DNA of 64,000 nt, taken from NCBI GenBank assembly GCA_963556495.2, contig OY747702.1, forward strand, positions 17,162,903-17,226,902. Direction: 5' to 3'. Position numbers and translations under genes: made by a program. Below, piece after piece: positions 35,092-46,569 of the stretch; position 1 is the stretch's first letter, and each line of letters starts with the position of its first letter. The notes under the pieces were generated by a model that was not told where the DNA came from, made no database searches, and worked only from the letters and a program-made list of their open reading frames with translations. This DNA comes from Valencia hispanica. Taxonomy: Eukaryota > Chordata > Actinopteri > Cyprinodontiformes > Valenciidae.

Positions 35092-35697
35092 AGGTGCAAT
35101 ATGTAAGAATTTTTCTGTGAAGTAATGACACAACAGACTAACGTCTCAATTAGGTTGGAATGAAGGTTATACATTGAAACAGATTTCCTTCTCAGCCGGC
35201 TGGGTGGTTGCAAGTTTTTATCATTTTAAAAAGGCCAAAGAGGGACATAGTCATTGTTTATAATCTGTCCCGTCTCCATACTTCCTGGTTCCAGAGCCAA
35301 TCACATGTGAGCCCACAAGGTTGCCAAGTCTTTAACACAAACACTGCGCCAGCATTTGTAATGCCACCTGACCGGGCTAGAGGCTAACGTTGAGCTAACA
35401 ATGCTAGCATAAAATTTAAAAAAAAAGTCAGCTTTAAAAATATCTCAAGCTACTTTTTTTTTAATTACCAACAACTCGATATTGCACTGAAATGTATCTA
35501 ATACTTATCAACATACTGTGTATGACTCTACTTCTCTCATCATCTTGAATCTTCTGCTGCTGATCCGTAACTGGCAACCCGGCATGAAACTCACAAAGGG
35601 GAGGGCGTGAGCGGCTAAGAGCGGACTCTTTTGTTTTTCTACATGGACTGCAGTGCTCAAATTTCACCACAACATGTTATTCTTACATATTGCACCT
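35092..35697. mobile_element. Non-autonomous TTAA-type MITE
   Basis: Perfect 19-base terminal inverted repeats (AGGTGCAATATGTAAGAAT). Flanks are TTAA on the left (35088-35091) and ATAA on the right (35698-35701), consistent with a TTAA target duplication carrying one change. Non-coding interior. TTAA preference suggests a piggyBac- or Kolobok-type mobiliser. Confidence 0.75.
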
Positions 35698-37245
35698 ATA
35701 AGGTTTGAGGCAGGACACAGCAGTTTGCCGGGATTATGTCCAATCCCCATGGAATAGCCCCATCAACCAGCCTCCAATGACTGAACCTTTTAGCAACACA
35801 CTGTGCTCAAGGTTGTTTTGTAATGTTTCATTTTCATTTGATTTTAGAGTTTTATTTGACGGTATTATAATAAAAAGAAATATAACCGGCAAAAATACAA
35901 AAATATATTTTAAATAGCTTTATACAGTATCTGAAGCATACATATACAGAAAACTGACACATGCTAACTAAGGGTAAGAATGGACTGCACGTTCTCTACA
36001 AGAGCATTTTCCCAACCCTACCCCCTTTGGTTGTGGTCCCTGCTTTAACTTGCTTGATTTAACTTATACAAGCTGTTGAGGTAATTTATATCTTTGAATC
36101 AGGTGTTTTATAGCAGAGAAAGTTCTAAACAATGAGGACAGTGTGTTTTCATTATGGCTGCAGAAATCTCTGTACTTTCTGTCTCTGACAAGTCATAAAA
36201 ACTCCAACTTTTCGACTGGAAGGACGAAAACTTTTTGTGGATTTGAAATCATGACTTTTTTTCAACTGTGGAACACCTTGAAATTGGAAAACCAGCTCAT
36301 GCCTCGTCCCCGTGGAGCTGGACAAGGCCATAAAGTCCTCTCCCAATGCTGCTTTAATTCCTGTGAGTGTTCTGCCTGCTCTGTGTCACCCAGGCTTTCC
36401 CATGCTGTCACTTTCACCTTATTTTCAACTTGGCTGTCACTACGGCCCTGTGATCGTGCAGGTTTGCAGAACCAGCTGGTGTCTGATCCTTGTAATTTAA
36501 AGTGTGTTGCTATTTTAGCTGCCCTATCGTACCTCCTACCTTCACCTCGTTTCACTCATCTAGGATGGCCAAATTCTCCGTTGGCCATGTGTAACTTGGT
36601 AGCATTTCCTCCCCCTGACTTTTGAACTATATATGCTGCACTCAGAAAGTAAGTGAGGGCTTGAATGCTAGTTCCAAATCCTAACTGATATAATACAGTA
36701 GCTGCTTTCTCTGCACAGTGTGGTCTAATGTACCAGCATAATGTCTTACAGGTTAGCAAATATAAACCCCTCTTTACAATAGTGTTGTGAGTTTGAGGGT
36801 CCGAATCATAGACGTGTGTGTTAACACAATGCCAAGGAGAACATAGAATCAAGTGATACTTCCCACCAGTCTGGTAAATAACTAATATTCCTTTTCCAAA
36901 CTATTTGAAAATTTTTACGGTAACAAATTTGATTTACAAATGGATAACATTTATCATAGTTGATAATCTTCTAAGTGGATGGATGTCCCTGCAAATTGAA
37001 CCAAAAGTGAGAGTGTGCAATATACAGAAAGCGTACAAAAAAACAACCTAAAGCCGCGTTCACACCGGTCAGCGCGTCCAGGCGTCAAATCGCTCAAACG
37101 GACGAAAGTCGACGCTTTAAAATTAAAACCCAGCTGCTTGCACACTTGTGGTCTGCGTCGGCGCGTCGGGGCATCAGCGCGTCACGTCATTACGTCAGCG
37201 TGCGGGCGTGAATTTGTCTGTTGCTAGTTGTTTACAACATGGCGG

Positions 37246-37420
37246 ATCTTGTCGGATCAGCAGCGCGTCTTCAACTACCGGCTCTCCCGGGCCCGGCTGG
37301 TGGTGGAAGATGCATTCGGGATCTGGTCTGCACAGTGGAGAATGTTTCACCGCAGACTGGAAGTCAACCCCGAAGTTGTGGAGAAGTGTGTGAAGTGTGC
37401 GTTAGCTAGCGTAGCGTTAG
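37246..37420 (+). pseudogene. Harbinger transposase C-terminal fragment
   Basis: The plus-strand frame reads QQRVFNYRLSRARLVVEDAF, then GIWSAQWRMFHRRLEVNPE and VVEKCVKCAL. This matches the conserved FNYRLSRARR.VENAFGI segment near the C terminus of PIF/Harbinger DDE nucleases. The DDE core is deleted, so no activity is possible. Confidence 0.75.
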
Positions 37421-37439
37421 CTAACATAACAAGAAAGTT

Positions 37440-37607
37440 AAAAGAAAAAATATTTTTTTCTATGTTTAACTGCTTACCTGGCACTCCAATATCCTCCGAT
37501 ATCTTCCTCCAAATCAGATCCGATCTCTTCCTGTCTTTGTAAAAAGACGAAGACGGGTCATACAGTTCACGGACATTACATACAGCGACGATCAGTTTGT
37601 CCTCCAT
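37440..37607 (-). pseudogene. MADF/Myb-like protein start of a Harbinger element
   Basis: Minus-strand frame from ATG 37607: MEDKLIVAVCNVRELYDPSS, then YKDRKRSDLIWRKISEDIGV, a MADF (Myb/SANT-like) domain start as found in the accessory DNA-binding protein of PIF/Harbinger elements. A donor-like 'ggtaagca' after DIGVPG (about 37478) may mark an ancient exon end. The rest of the gene is missing. Confidence 0.7.
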
Positions 37608-38379
37608 CTTGAATAAAAAATTTGCCGATTCCCCCATGGAAGGAGTTACTACGTCAGTACAACGAGTCGCTCTGATTGGTTGACGCCGCGCGTCTGCTGC
37701 CCGAAAGTTCAATTTTCCCAACTTGAGCAGCAGACGCCCCGACGGACCGTCGGGGCGTCCGGGCATCAGCCGCGTGGACGCGCTGATGCCAGCTGCGCCG
37801 ACGCGCGCGACTTGCTGCTTGGTAGTTTGACGCCCACTAGATGCGTAGATACCATAGACTTGCATGTAATCTAGCTGCCCTGCTGCCTGGACGCGCTGAC
37901 CGGTGTGAACGCGGCTTAAGAGCTCAAACCCAAACTCTAGAAACCTTGGTTAGCATTTTTACCATTGAAGTTCACAACAGAACAATTAGAAAAAGACTAA
38001 ACAGGTATGGCTTTTTTGAAAAGGTCACTTGGAGTATAAGGCCCATAACTTTACTTTGCAAAGTTGCATTTCAGTAAACCACAACATTTCTAAAACAATG
38101 TCATTTAGATAGATAAGACTAAGTTAAGATGAGTGGTCAATGCACAGTATCATGTTTGAAGAAAAAACACAGACAGTAAACCCTTCTAACTGATAAGCAT
38201 GGTAGTAGATGGGTGATGATTTGGGCTGTTTTTGGAGCCCACATTCTTTGTGCTTGCAGTCATTAAGTTGACTATTAACACCTTTTAATGCCACGGTTTT
38301 CTGGAATCAAAAGTAAGGGTCAGGCTATCCAGTAGCTAAAGCTTGGCCTATATTCAATCCCCGACAAGACAACAATCCC

Positions 38380-38720
38380 AAAGACAGCAGAACATCTTCA
38401 ATAGAATGAGAGAAAACGTAAAGAATCGAGGTGTTATATTGGATCAGTTAAAGTTCAGACCTCAGCCTGAATGAAATGCTGTACTGGGGCATCAAGGAAG
38501 TTGTGCAGAAACGAATGCCTGCAACTAAAGCAATGTTGTGCAAAGATTGGTCCAAAGTTCGTGCACAATAATCTGAGAATCACATAGGTTCACACAAACA
38601 CAACAACAACAACTGATAGTTATTTCTGCTAAAGGTAGCTCTACAAGCTGTTAAACCATGGGGTGTATGTGGTTACTCACACTCAGTATTTCCCTTTTAA
38701 GTTTAATCAATACCATATAA
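38380..38720 (+). mobile_element. Decayed Tc1-like 3' half
   Basis: Text such as 'gttaaagttcagacctcagc', 'atgaaatgctgtactggggc', 'aagttgtgcagaaacgaatg' and 'gctaaaggtagctctacaag' follows the order of the end of a Tc1 transposase gene (SPDL..IE.LW.., then AAKGGSTSY). Frames are broken throughout. It is an old copy. Confidence 0.6.
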
Positions 38721-38739
38721 ATAAGGACAGTGTGAAGCC

Positions 38740-39330
38740 TGTTATGTGTTTTCAGACACTTGGCATGCTGAATGTAGACAAACACTAGGAATGCTAGAGT
38801 AGTGTACCTTGGAAAGATGAGTTTTAAATTTGCAATATTTTTGGGATCCCCGAACAGTCATGTTTGGCTTAAACAGAACACATAATTCCAGGAAAAGAAC
38901 CCCCATTTCAACTCTGAAGCACGAAGGTGAAAGTGTCATGGTTTGGAGATTCTTTGTTGCAGGAGGACCTGGTCAGTTCACCATGAATTATGTTGTGTAT
39001 CAGATGTGAGATTATCTGTATGAAATACATTAAAGTTGAAGTAAAGCCTGACCCTGTAACATGAAGATGAGGCAAACATTTCAATAAATCCATCAAAGAC
39101 TGCCAAGACCTAAGAAATGGAAAATCTTGGAATGGCATAGTCAAAGCCCAGATTTCGACCTCATCTAGTGTGGGGTGACTTAAAACAGACTGTGAATGCA
39201 AGAAATCTCTCAAACATCTCGCACCTGAAAGTGAGGTGTGCCACGGAGACAGAAACTGGTGGATTGCTACAAGAAGTGTCTCACTGAAGTTTTTCAACCA
39301 AAGAGGGTAACACTAGCCATCAGTGGGCAG
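38740..39330 (+). mobile_element. Second decayed Tc1-like element
   Basis: Order of motifs on the plus strand: 'ttggaaagatgagt' (W-D-E catalytic region), 'ctgaagcacgaaggtgaaag' with 'tgtcatggtttgg' (KHEGESVMVW), 'ggcatagtcaaagcccagat' (SQSPDF) and 'gggtgacttaaaacagactg'. This follows a Tc1 transposase with many stops and indels. It lies tail-to-head with the decayed element just upstream. Confidence 0.6.
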
Positions 39331-39869
39331 ATGGTCCAATCTATTTCCTCAGGTAGAAAATGCATCTTTGTTGATACTGTACCTTTTGTATAATGAACAC
39401 TAAAACATTATTTCTTAAATTAATCTGTAATTACTGTAAATACTTTCTTTCCCAGAGAGAAACAAAAAATAGTGGTTATAATGTAAAACCATGTTTTAAA
39501 AGAAATGAATGTGTAATTCATTGTAATGTAATGCAATTCAAAGCCCCAGGTGCAGGAGTGACGTTTAGAGTGCGAAACACTCATATTTAATAATAATTTC
39601 TCCAAACTCAGGGAGCACAGAGACAACACGACGATGATCCGATAAAGGACAGGGAACACACAGGGGTTTAAATACATAAGGAAGACAATCAGGGCAGCTG
39701 GGGGCAATCAAGAACGCAGGGACTGACAAAGACAAAAATGAATAAACATCCCCAGATTTAAAAAAAGGTCTTAATTGAACTGGAGACAGCACAAATAAGC
39801 CCTATCCATAGATAGTGCAGATTATTTTAGGATACAGCTGTGCTCCCCTATGAAAAGAGTTAACATTGA

Positions 39870-40950
39870 CTTAGGCATGTGCCCTAAAGACTTGAGACTT
39901 TACTTGGACTCGTGTTCTGAGACTCTAGTCTTAATACCAGTTTTTATTTCATGTAATGAAGAGTGACAGGGAGTCGGTATGTAAGCTTCAATTTGCAACT
40001 GCTGCGCATATTTTATTCAATGCAAGCTTAATTATTAGCCAGTGAGAGTGGTGGATTATGGAATGTTAGTGACTCAACAATTTGTTCATGTTAGCTGTAG
40101 CTTCGTTATAATGACTGCATGAATGTCTCTTCAAATAAGCGCTGTGTTTAATGTTTTTGATAATTTAGGAAACAAAAATACACAGAACTTGCTTCCAAAA
40201 TTCTCTCAAAATTAATCCAGCCACAAAGTCATAAGGGACCTGAAAATATCAAAATAAAAGTACTTCCTGTTTTGTTCATTCAGAAGATCAACTCTCATTT
40301 ATTTACTTAGTGCACATTGCCTCATTCATTATGTTGTATTTTATACCTTTAAATTTGAACACATTTACTATTTAGAATTTAGAGGAAGGGTTTTAGATTT
40401 AGAAAATAGTTTCTCAAACTTATTAGAAATTCTCCAGCTCAGAGCGAGGAGAAGAAACGCCTCCAAACCACATTTCATTCCCTGGGGATGCAGAATAGAC
40501 TTGAACCAGAAGACGTGAATGGTCTGGAAGGTTGATACAACAGCAACAGATCATTGACGCATCTTGATGCTACGCCATTCAGTGATTTTTAAACCAGCAA
40601 AAGAATTTCAAAGTCTGTTCTTTGAAACAGAGGGAGCCAGTGTAAGTACTTTAAAATTGTTTTCCTGGTTTAAGTGAGGATGTCAACAGCAGAGCATTAA
40701 TGCCGATTTGCATTACTAACTGGGCGATTATAACATTTGATCAATTAAAAAAATAATATAAAATGGCCTTTAGCTGATTTTTTGCATGCTGAATGAAATG
40801 TTGAAAGATCATGACATAATTGTTTATGAAACTAATAGATTGAAAGATGGAACATTTTACTCGACTTGAGACTTTACTCTCACTTGAGGCAAAATTTCTT
40901 GGACTTGCCTCTTAACTCAAATTTGACTAGGAAAAAAATGACGTGTGAAC
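39870..40950. repeat. Probable non-autonomous element with related ends
   Basis: Both ends carry forms of the same text: 'gacttgagactttacttgga' near 39890 and 'gacttgagactttactctca' near 40863. The region between is AT-rich and non-coding. Precise termini and target duplication were not found, so the boundaries are approximate. Confidence 0.35.
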
Positions 40951-41189
40951 ATCTCTGCTAAGTAGATGACATAAGCAAGTTGTTCAACTTTTACACTTCA
41001 CCTCAAGATGCTTTAGAAACTCAATACCAAGAGCAGTGGCGGCTGGTGGAATTTTCTCCAGGGAGGGCTATGACTATGATGGCTATGATACCAGCAGTCA
41101 GTGAAAATGTACTGAGGAATCACAACAGTGTATTTATTTACCTTAAAGAAAACAACAAAAGCAACATTAGAATGTAATGTGTTGTTCAT

Positions 41190-41430
41190 GCTTCTTTGCC
41201 TTTTCTAAAAAGTGCTTCATTACATGGCTTAGCACCAAAATATGTTGAAGACCTGTTGTCACGGTACCAACCACCCAGACCACTCAGGTCCTCCAACTCT
41301 AGCCTACTAAACATCCCTAGACTCAGAACTAAACACGGAGAAGACGAGTGTAGAGCTGCTGAAACTCTGAACTGCTTTATATCGAGACTAAAAACCATCT
41401 GTTTAGAATTGCCTTCAATTAAATGATCGA
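41190..41430 (+). pseudogene. LINE ORF2 C-terminal fragment
   Basis: The frame APKYVEDLLSRYQPPRPLRS, then SNSSLLNIPRLRTKHGEDE, resembles the C-terminal end of fish non-LTR retrotransposon ORF2 proteins (the Y..PRPLRSS..LL.VPR.R.K pattern). It is a short fragment nested in the hAT element. Clade unknown. Confidence 0.5.
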
Positions 41431-41559
41431 TGTCATATGTATGAAATGTGTTCATGCTCTCTTACTATATTGATCTTTATCTTGCTTTATTGTGAATCGT
41501 GTGTAATGTGCTTTTCATGCTAATTTGCTACTTTTACTTTTAATTTCCAATGTTATATT

Positions 41560-42317
41560 TTGTCTTCAAGAAGATACTGTGGAACATGTTACATTATTTT
41601 GCCTGAAGTAAACTGTTAAGAAAACTGGTACAAAATGTACAAGATATCAAATTGCAACTGGACATCAGAGACCTTTTAAACAAAATGTAAAGTTCTGGGG
41701 GGAAAAACATTTGGTGAGATATCTCAAGAAGACGAAATTAATAGAGATAATATAGTTGTTTGTTTTTTAGAATTTTGTAAAAATAAGTAGGGCATATTTA
41801 GCATGCATCACATGTTTATTGCTTATGGTATAGTTTTCAGTGGGGGTTTTTTTGTCATAAGTTTTAAATGTCCTACGTTTTTGAACTCGCCATACATTTC
41901 GAACGTTCCTTGAATGCACCACAGGTGTGCGATGCAGCGTAGTCCAGACAAGCTTCTGCCTTAATTCCTGTTGAAAGATCGCTCTTATATACATGCAGAT
42001 TTATGTTTTACTTTTGAATTAACATTGATACCAAAACCACTTCGTTTGTGAGTGGATGAAATGAACCGAAAAAGTTTTGATTGGTCAGTGGACAGTCTGC
42101 TCATGCAGCATACACATGCGCAGATCATTCCCTTTGGGAAGGAGCAAGCCGGGTCTCTAAACTGCAGGAAATATCGGCGACAGTCTCACAGAAATTAGCT
42201 AAGGGTGGTCAGAAATGTCGCTAGATTTGTCGCTAGGCGCTTTTTGGAAAAAAATACGTTATGGGGGTCTGAAAAGTCGTTAGAAATAGCGACAAAGTCG
42301 CTAAGTTGGCAACACTG
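41560..42317 (-). repeat. Composite repeat, inverted partner of 52523-53290
   Basis: Read on the minus strand from 42317 it begins 'cagtgttgccaacttagcga', the end of a hAT-like family. It then follows the sequence at 52523-53290 block by block: the 'gcgcctagcgacaaatctag' block, the 'gggaatgatctgcgcatgtg' block and the 'caaggaacgttcgaaatgta' block. Toward 41560 it encodes a CxxC-type zinc-knuckle trace of LINE ORF2. Diverged, with small indels. Confidence 0.65.
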
Positions 42318-42694
42318 TAATCAAGCTGCACTGTATGAAAGACGTCTGTGACGTCAGCCCCACGGCGGGAGGGTGGCGATGTGTAAATCACGCCCCATAT
42401 TGTCCTATCTCTTGTATTGAAGAGGAGCCACTGCGCATGTACAACTTTTAACGAGTCGTTTTTTTTCAAGCTTTATTGAAAATAGATCAAATACAAGACA
42501 AAACAGGACTTAACAGAAAAAAAATAACATGGGGGCTTAAAAACAACAGTAGGCACATAAAAGAGCGGAGCACAGATAAATTAGTCAGGAATGACAGAAA
42601 AGAAAAAAAAAACACTAAGAGATGCATTTGAGAAGATACATATATACAAATTACCAATTACATACATCATATTTTTCAAACAATTTTACGGTCT

Positions 42695-43111
42695 TCATAG
42701 CTTTCGAGTTATTGGAATTTTTAATAGACACAAATATATTTTTCTATCAGAGATGAAGAGAGGTAAGAATGGCTTAGTGTTGGAATATTTACATTTATGA
42801 ACATAAAATTTAGCTAAAATGAATATTAGGTTAATAACATAGTATCTGCTGTCTTTTTCATGGTCATAAAAACTAAGGACAACATTTTTGAAGGAAAATG
42901 AAGCATTTGGAAGGATGTTCCTTGGTAGAAGTCTTACAATCTCAGACCAGAATTTTTCCACATGAATGCAGGACCAGAATAAATGAGCCAGAGTTTCAGG
43001 AAGACTATTACAAAAAGAGCAGCTGGTGTCGATATCTTTTTTGAATCTGTGTGAAAGGAACATTTTAGTCGGGTAATATTTACACAGAATTTTAAAAGAA
43101 ATTTCTCTCAC
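42695..43111 (-). pseudogene. LINE ORF2 C-terminal zinc-knuckle domain
   Basis: A 138-codon frame containing CSFCNSLPETLAHLFWSC followed by FWSEI, the zf-RVT-like C-terminal domain of L1/Tx1 ORF2 proteins. It ends at a stop 42697-42695, about 240 bases from the element's 3' end. Confidence 0.7.
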
Positions 43112-43194
43112 CTTATTAGTTAAGAGGTATCGATAAGGTAAGGACCAAACCTTTTTCCAGGGTATGTCGTGTACTAAACTATTCCAGTAAGATA

Positions 43195-43885
43195 TAATAT
43201 GAGGTAGGGCTGTAAAGTCCTAGTCGACTGGTCGACTTATTGGTCGATGCGTTCTGAGTCAACCAAAATTCTGATTGGTCGATTTTATGCCGTGTTAATT
43301 TTTGAAATTTGATTGGACAAGAGACATTCCATGAGAGCTGATCGGTGCTGATGTTAGAGTAGGCTACAACAGTGGTGCCTCTCATGTGATATTGCTTTAA
43401 CAGTCTCAGGGAGATCGAAGAACGTCCACGTTATTCAACGTGCCGTGGCTTCAGTGCTTCATTTGTAAATCATTAGGTGCCGACATGACGGCGCAGGCAT
43501 GACCAGAGACGCGCACAGGCCCCGGAACGCAGTAAATGGTAGCGGGGAAAAAAACGTGTAAAAACATAATGTGGGCCTTACAGGCCTGAATGTTTTTAAT
43601 ATTGTAATGTTCTCCGATAGATGCAGATAATGGTTGTAATCGAAAGCTTTAATGCCGACTGCTGTTGGCCGCAATCAAGCCGTACAAAACAGTAATCAAA
43701 AGGACTCTCACATAAACCGGTTGCCTGTCTAGCTCCATTTACAGACACACACCAGTTCCATGCGCGCAGCCTGCAGAACAGTGCTGGATTTGGTCGGGTT
43801 TTTTATTATTTTTATTGTATTGCTTAATGCGCAATGTTATATTATTTTATGGCTTAATGCACAATGTCAGAGCACCTACCCCCCC
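43195..43885. mobile_element. Insertion inside the LINE reverse transcriptase (hAT-like)
   Basis: Foreign sequence starting 'tagggctgtaaagtcctagt', a form common at hAT-type non-autonomous ends, interrupts the LINE between its RT start and its zinc-knuckle domain. The far boundary, near 43885, is set only by where LINE coding resumes. I did not find a clean target duplication. Confidence 0.45.
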
Positions 43886-44063
43886 CCTCCCAGAGAGGGA
43901 GAAGCTTTTCAGCCTCTTTTATTATTATGTCTTTTATTCTGTTGGCAAAAAGCAGGGCTAGGACTCTATAATCATTATTTAGAAGCATTATAGGGCGCCA
44001 GTTATCAATAGAGAGAAGATCCTTTCTAGGTTTTAGAATTAAGGAAATGATACCTTGGGTCAT
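43886..44063 (-). pseudogene. LINE reverse transcriptase N-terminal motif
   Basis: The frame QGIISLILKPRKDLLSIDNW, then RPIMLLNNDYRVLALLFANR, is the conserved first motif of L1-type reverse transcriptases. It breaks off at KLLP where foreign sequence begins, so the palm domain with its catalytic aspartates is not present. Confidence 0.75.
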
Positions 44064-44094
44064 TGATGAAGGGAGTGATCCATTAACGATGCTT

Positions 44095-45400
44095 TCATTT
44101 TAAACTTCTGTTAGAAATGGGGCTAACCGTTAGAGAAACTTCTTCTGGAGTGATGGAGCTCTCGCATAAAGTTTTCTCATCGTCATTGATTGTTTTGAAG
44201 TGATGAATCGAGTCTAAGAAAGAGGAAGCAGTTTTATCACAGTACCTAGATTTGTAAATATTTTCATAAAATTTTGCACAGTATGCTGCTATCTTTTTAG
44301 GATCATCTGTTATTTCATTATCAATTTTTAGTCGCTCAATTTGGTTTTTAGAACGGACTTTCTCCAGGCTGAAGAAGTATGAGGAATTTTGTTCTCCTTC
44401 TTCTACCCATTTACTACGAGACCTTATGAATGCACCCTCTGCCTTAAGTTTATAAATATCATCCAGCTTATTTTTAAGCCTGTTGTATTCACAAGTGTCA
44501 GTGTCAGATAAATTAGTTTGTTGAGTTAAAAAGGAGAGTCTGAAAAGTATGTCAGCTTCTTCTGCCCTTCTATTTTTTGCCAGCTTACTGCCAAATTGCC
44601 TAAACAATTTACCCATTTCAAATTTGCATAGTTCCCAATTACAACCAAATTTATTTTCCGCTTTTGCTTTAGACCAAAATTTCCCTATCAAATTGGTGAT
44701 TACAACATTGACTTCTGAAAACTTAAGAAGAGAATTAAGTTTCCATAGCGCGGCTTTCTTGACAGAGTTACAAGAGAAGGTGACAGAGATATTGATTGCT
44801 TTATGATCAGTCAGGGGGCAAATAATCAAATTGGTAGCGATATTACAGGTAATAAGACATTTAGAAAGTAACCAATAATCAATTCTGGACCGTCGTGAAC
44901 CATCTTTATTTGCCCCTGTATAGGAACCAAATCCTGGATTTTGTTCTCTCCAAATATCCGCAAGAGAGAACTTGTCCATAAAAACTTTTAAGCGAGGACT
45001 GGTTGAGGCTGTGCTTCTGGGTGGCCATCTGTCTATTCTGTTATCTATAGCTATATTAAAATCCCCTCCTATAATAATTCCAGCATTAGGGTATTTTTCA
45101 AACCAGTGTTCTATTTTGTTTTCCAGTGAATCAAAGAAGGCATTTACCTCCGAAGAGGCATTATATCCATACAGATTAATCAGTATTAGTGTGGTCTGAT
45201 TTACTGTAATTATCAGTAAGCAGAAATGACCTCAAGGATCAGAGTCAGCAACCAGGACATCCCCTTCAAACCTGGTTTTGAAGATACCAACACCAGCTGA
45301 GCGATCCGTACCATGAGAAAACCAGACATCATTTCCCCACTGGGATTTCCAGAAATTTACATCAGTTCTGAGAGAGTGACATTCTTGGGGGGGAAAAAAA
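44095..45400 (-). pseudogene. LINE ORF2 endonuclease and linker to reverse transcriptase
   Basis: The minus-strand frame contains 'WGNDVWFSHGT' near 45335, then the endonuclease core LYGYNASSEVNAFFDSLENK, GIIIGGDFNIAIDNR and SRRSRIDYWLLS, followed by a long linker ending YCAKFYENIYKSRYCD. It is interrupted by an in-frame TGA at 45234-45232 (in SDP-stop-GHF). From ATG 44979 it stays open for 294 codons. This belongs to the L1/Tx1 AP-endonuclease class, which nicks target DNA for reverse transcription. Confidence 0.75.
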
Positions 45401-46005
45401 ATCAGTTTTGTGCCCTTTTACAAATAAAAATAAAGCTTTCCTTTTAACAATATTTCTAAGCCCCCTTACATTAACTGAGTAAAGATAATGACATAACGAA
45501 CAAGAACAGTAGAAAACAATATATATAACAATATATAACGTATTAGCTCAACTTGAATGAACTACACTAAAATAGAATTTAGTGATCATACAAACCAAGG
45601 GCTCTGCTGACAGTGCTGTCAGAAACAAGGTGCAAAAGCATGGTTACATGACTCAGGCTATTTTACCCCGTATTTATGTTATTAGGCTGTCTTTATCCAT
45701 TACCAGTATCTTAGGTAATACTTACAGTTATGATAAGTTCACTAGTCATTAACAGAGATCCGTTTACCGTCAATGATGGCAAGTGCTCCTCGAAAACCGG
45801 CCTTTTTTCCTTCTTTCCTTGCCTGCTCCACCAGAGGCCAGAGTTTATTCCTGGCTTCCTTGGTGCTTTGAGTAAGATCTTCCAGGAGCCGGACCTTCCT
45901 CTGCCTGAGCACGGTCGATGTTCGGTCATCCCTCCAGATTTTGTCCCGTTAAGATCGAGAGATGAACTGCACGATGATGCGCCGAGAGGATTTCAGCTTA
46001 TCGGA

Positions 46006-46569
46006 TCACGGACCCAGCCTGTGAGCGATGTCCACCGAGAGGGGAAGCTGGTCTGCGATGTCTGGGGAGACTGCACTGAAGAGGTCAATCACTAGCTGTT
46101 TAACATTTTCACCGGAGCTCTCCTCCACTCCGGCCACTCTTAGATTCCACCACCTCTTATACGAATCCATTTCTTCCACCTTATCCCGAAGAGCAGCATT
46201 CTCCTGCAGTGAATAAACCCTCGAATCAATATTCTCCATTTAGTCTGAGACAATGTCCATATGCTTACCCAGAGACTGCAGAGAACCGACCACATCTTTG
46301 ATAGAGGCACTATTAGCTTTGACGGCAGTCTCCACATGTACCATCCTAGCTAGGCACTCCTCCTGCATTTTTTCTATGCGTAGCATCACAGCTAACATAT
46401 CTGGCGGAGCCTCAGAGGTTTTCACGTTCGGCTTGGGTTTCTTTGCTGGGCGGTTGTCAGGAGTTTCGGGGAGTGGTGTGAATCCAGAATTTTCATCCGT
46501 GAAAGTGGGTTCAAGTGATCTTTTGGCATAGGAGTGTATCGCGTCACGAACATCATCGCTGTGCTCCAT
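46006..46569 (-). pseudogene. LINE ORF1 protein (L1 Transposase_22 type), broken
   Basis: Frame from ATG 46569 (MEHSDDVRDAIHSYAKRSLE) through a Pro/Lys-rich segment into a helical coiled-coil stretch (MLAVMLRIEKMQEECLARMV), closed by a TAA at 46242-46240. It reopens at once as MENIDSRVYSLQENAALRDK, then RWWNLRVAGVEESSGENVKQ, then LPLSVDIAHRLGP, the RRM region that binds RNA in L1 ORF1 proteins. The interior stop and a later break near 46006 inactivate it. Confidence 0.75.

Larger units (their letters stand above)
37052..37916. mobile_element. Internally deleted PIF/Harbinger element
   Basis: 865 bases with perfect 28-base terminal inverted repeats (beginning AGCCGCGTTCACACCGGTCA) and 3-base TAA target duplications (37049-37051 and 37917-37919), the hallmark of Harbinger elements. 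It retains pieces of both genes of the family on opposite strands: a transposase tail and a MADF-type start. CpG-rich compared with its surroundings. Confidence 0.88.
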
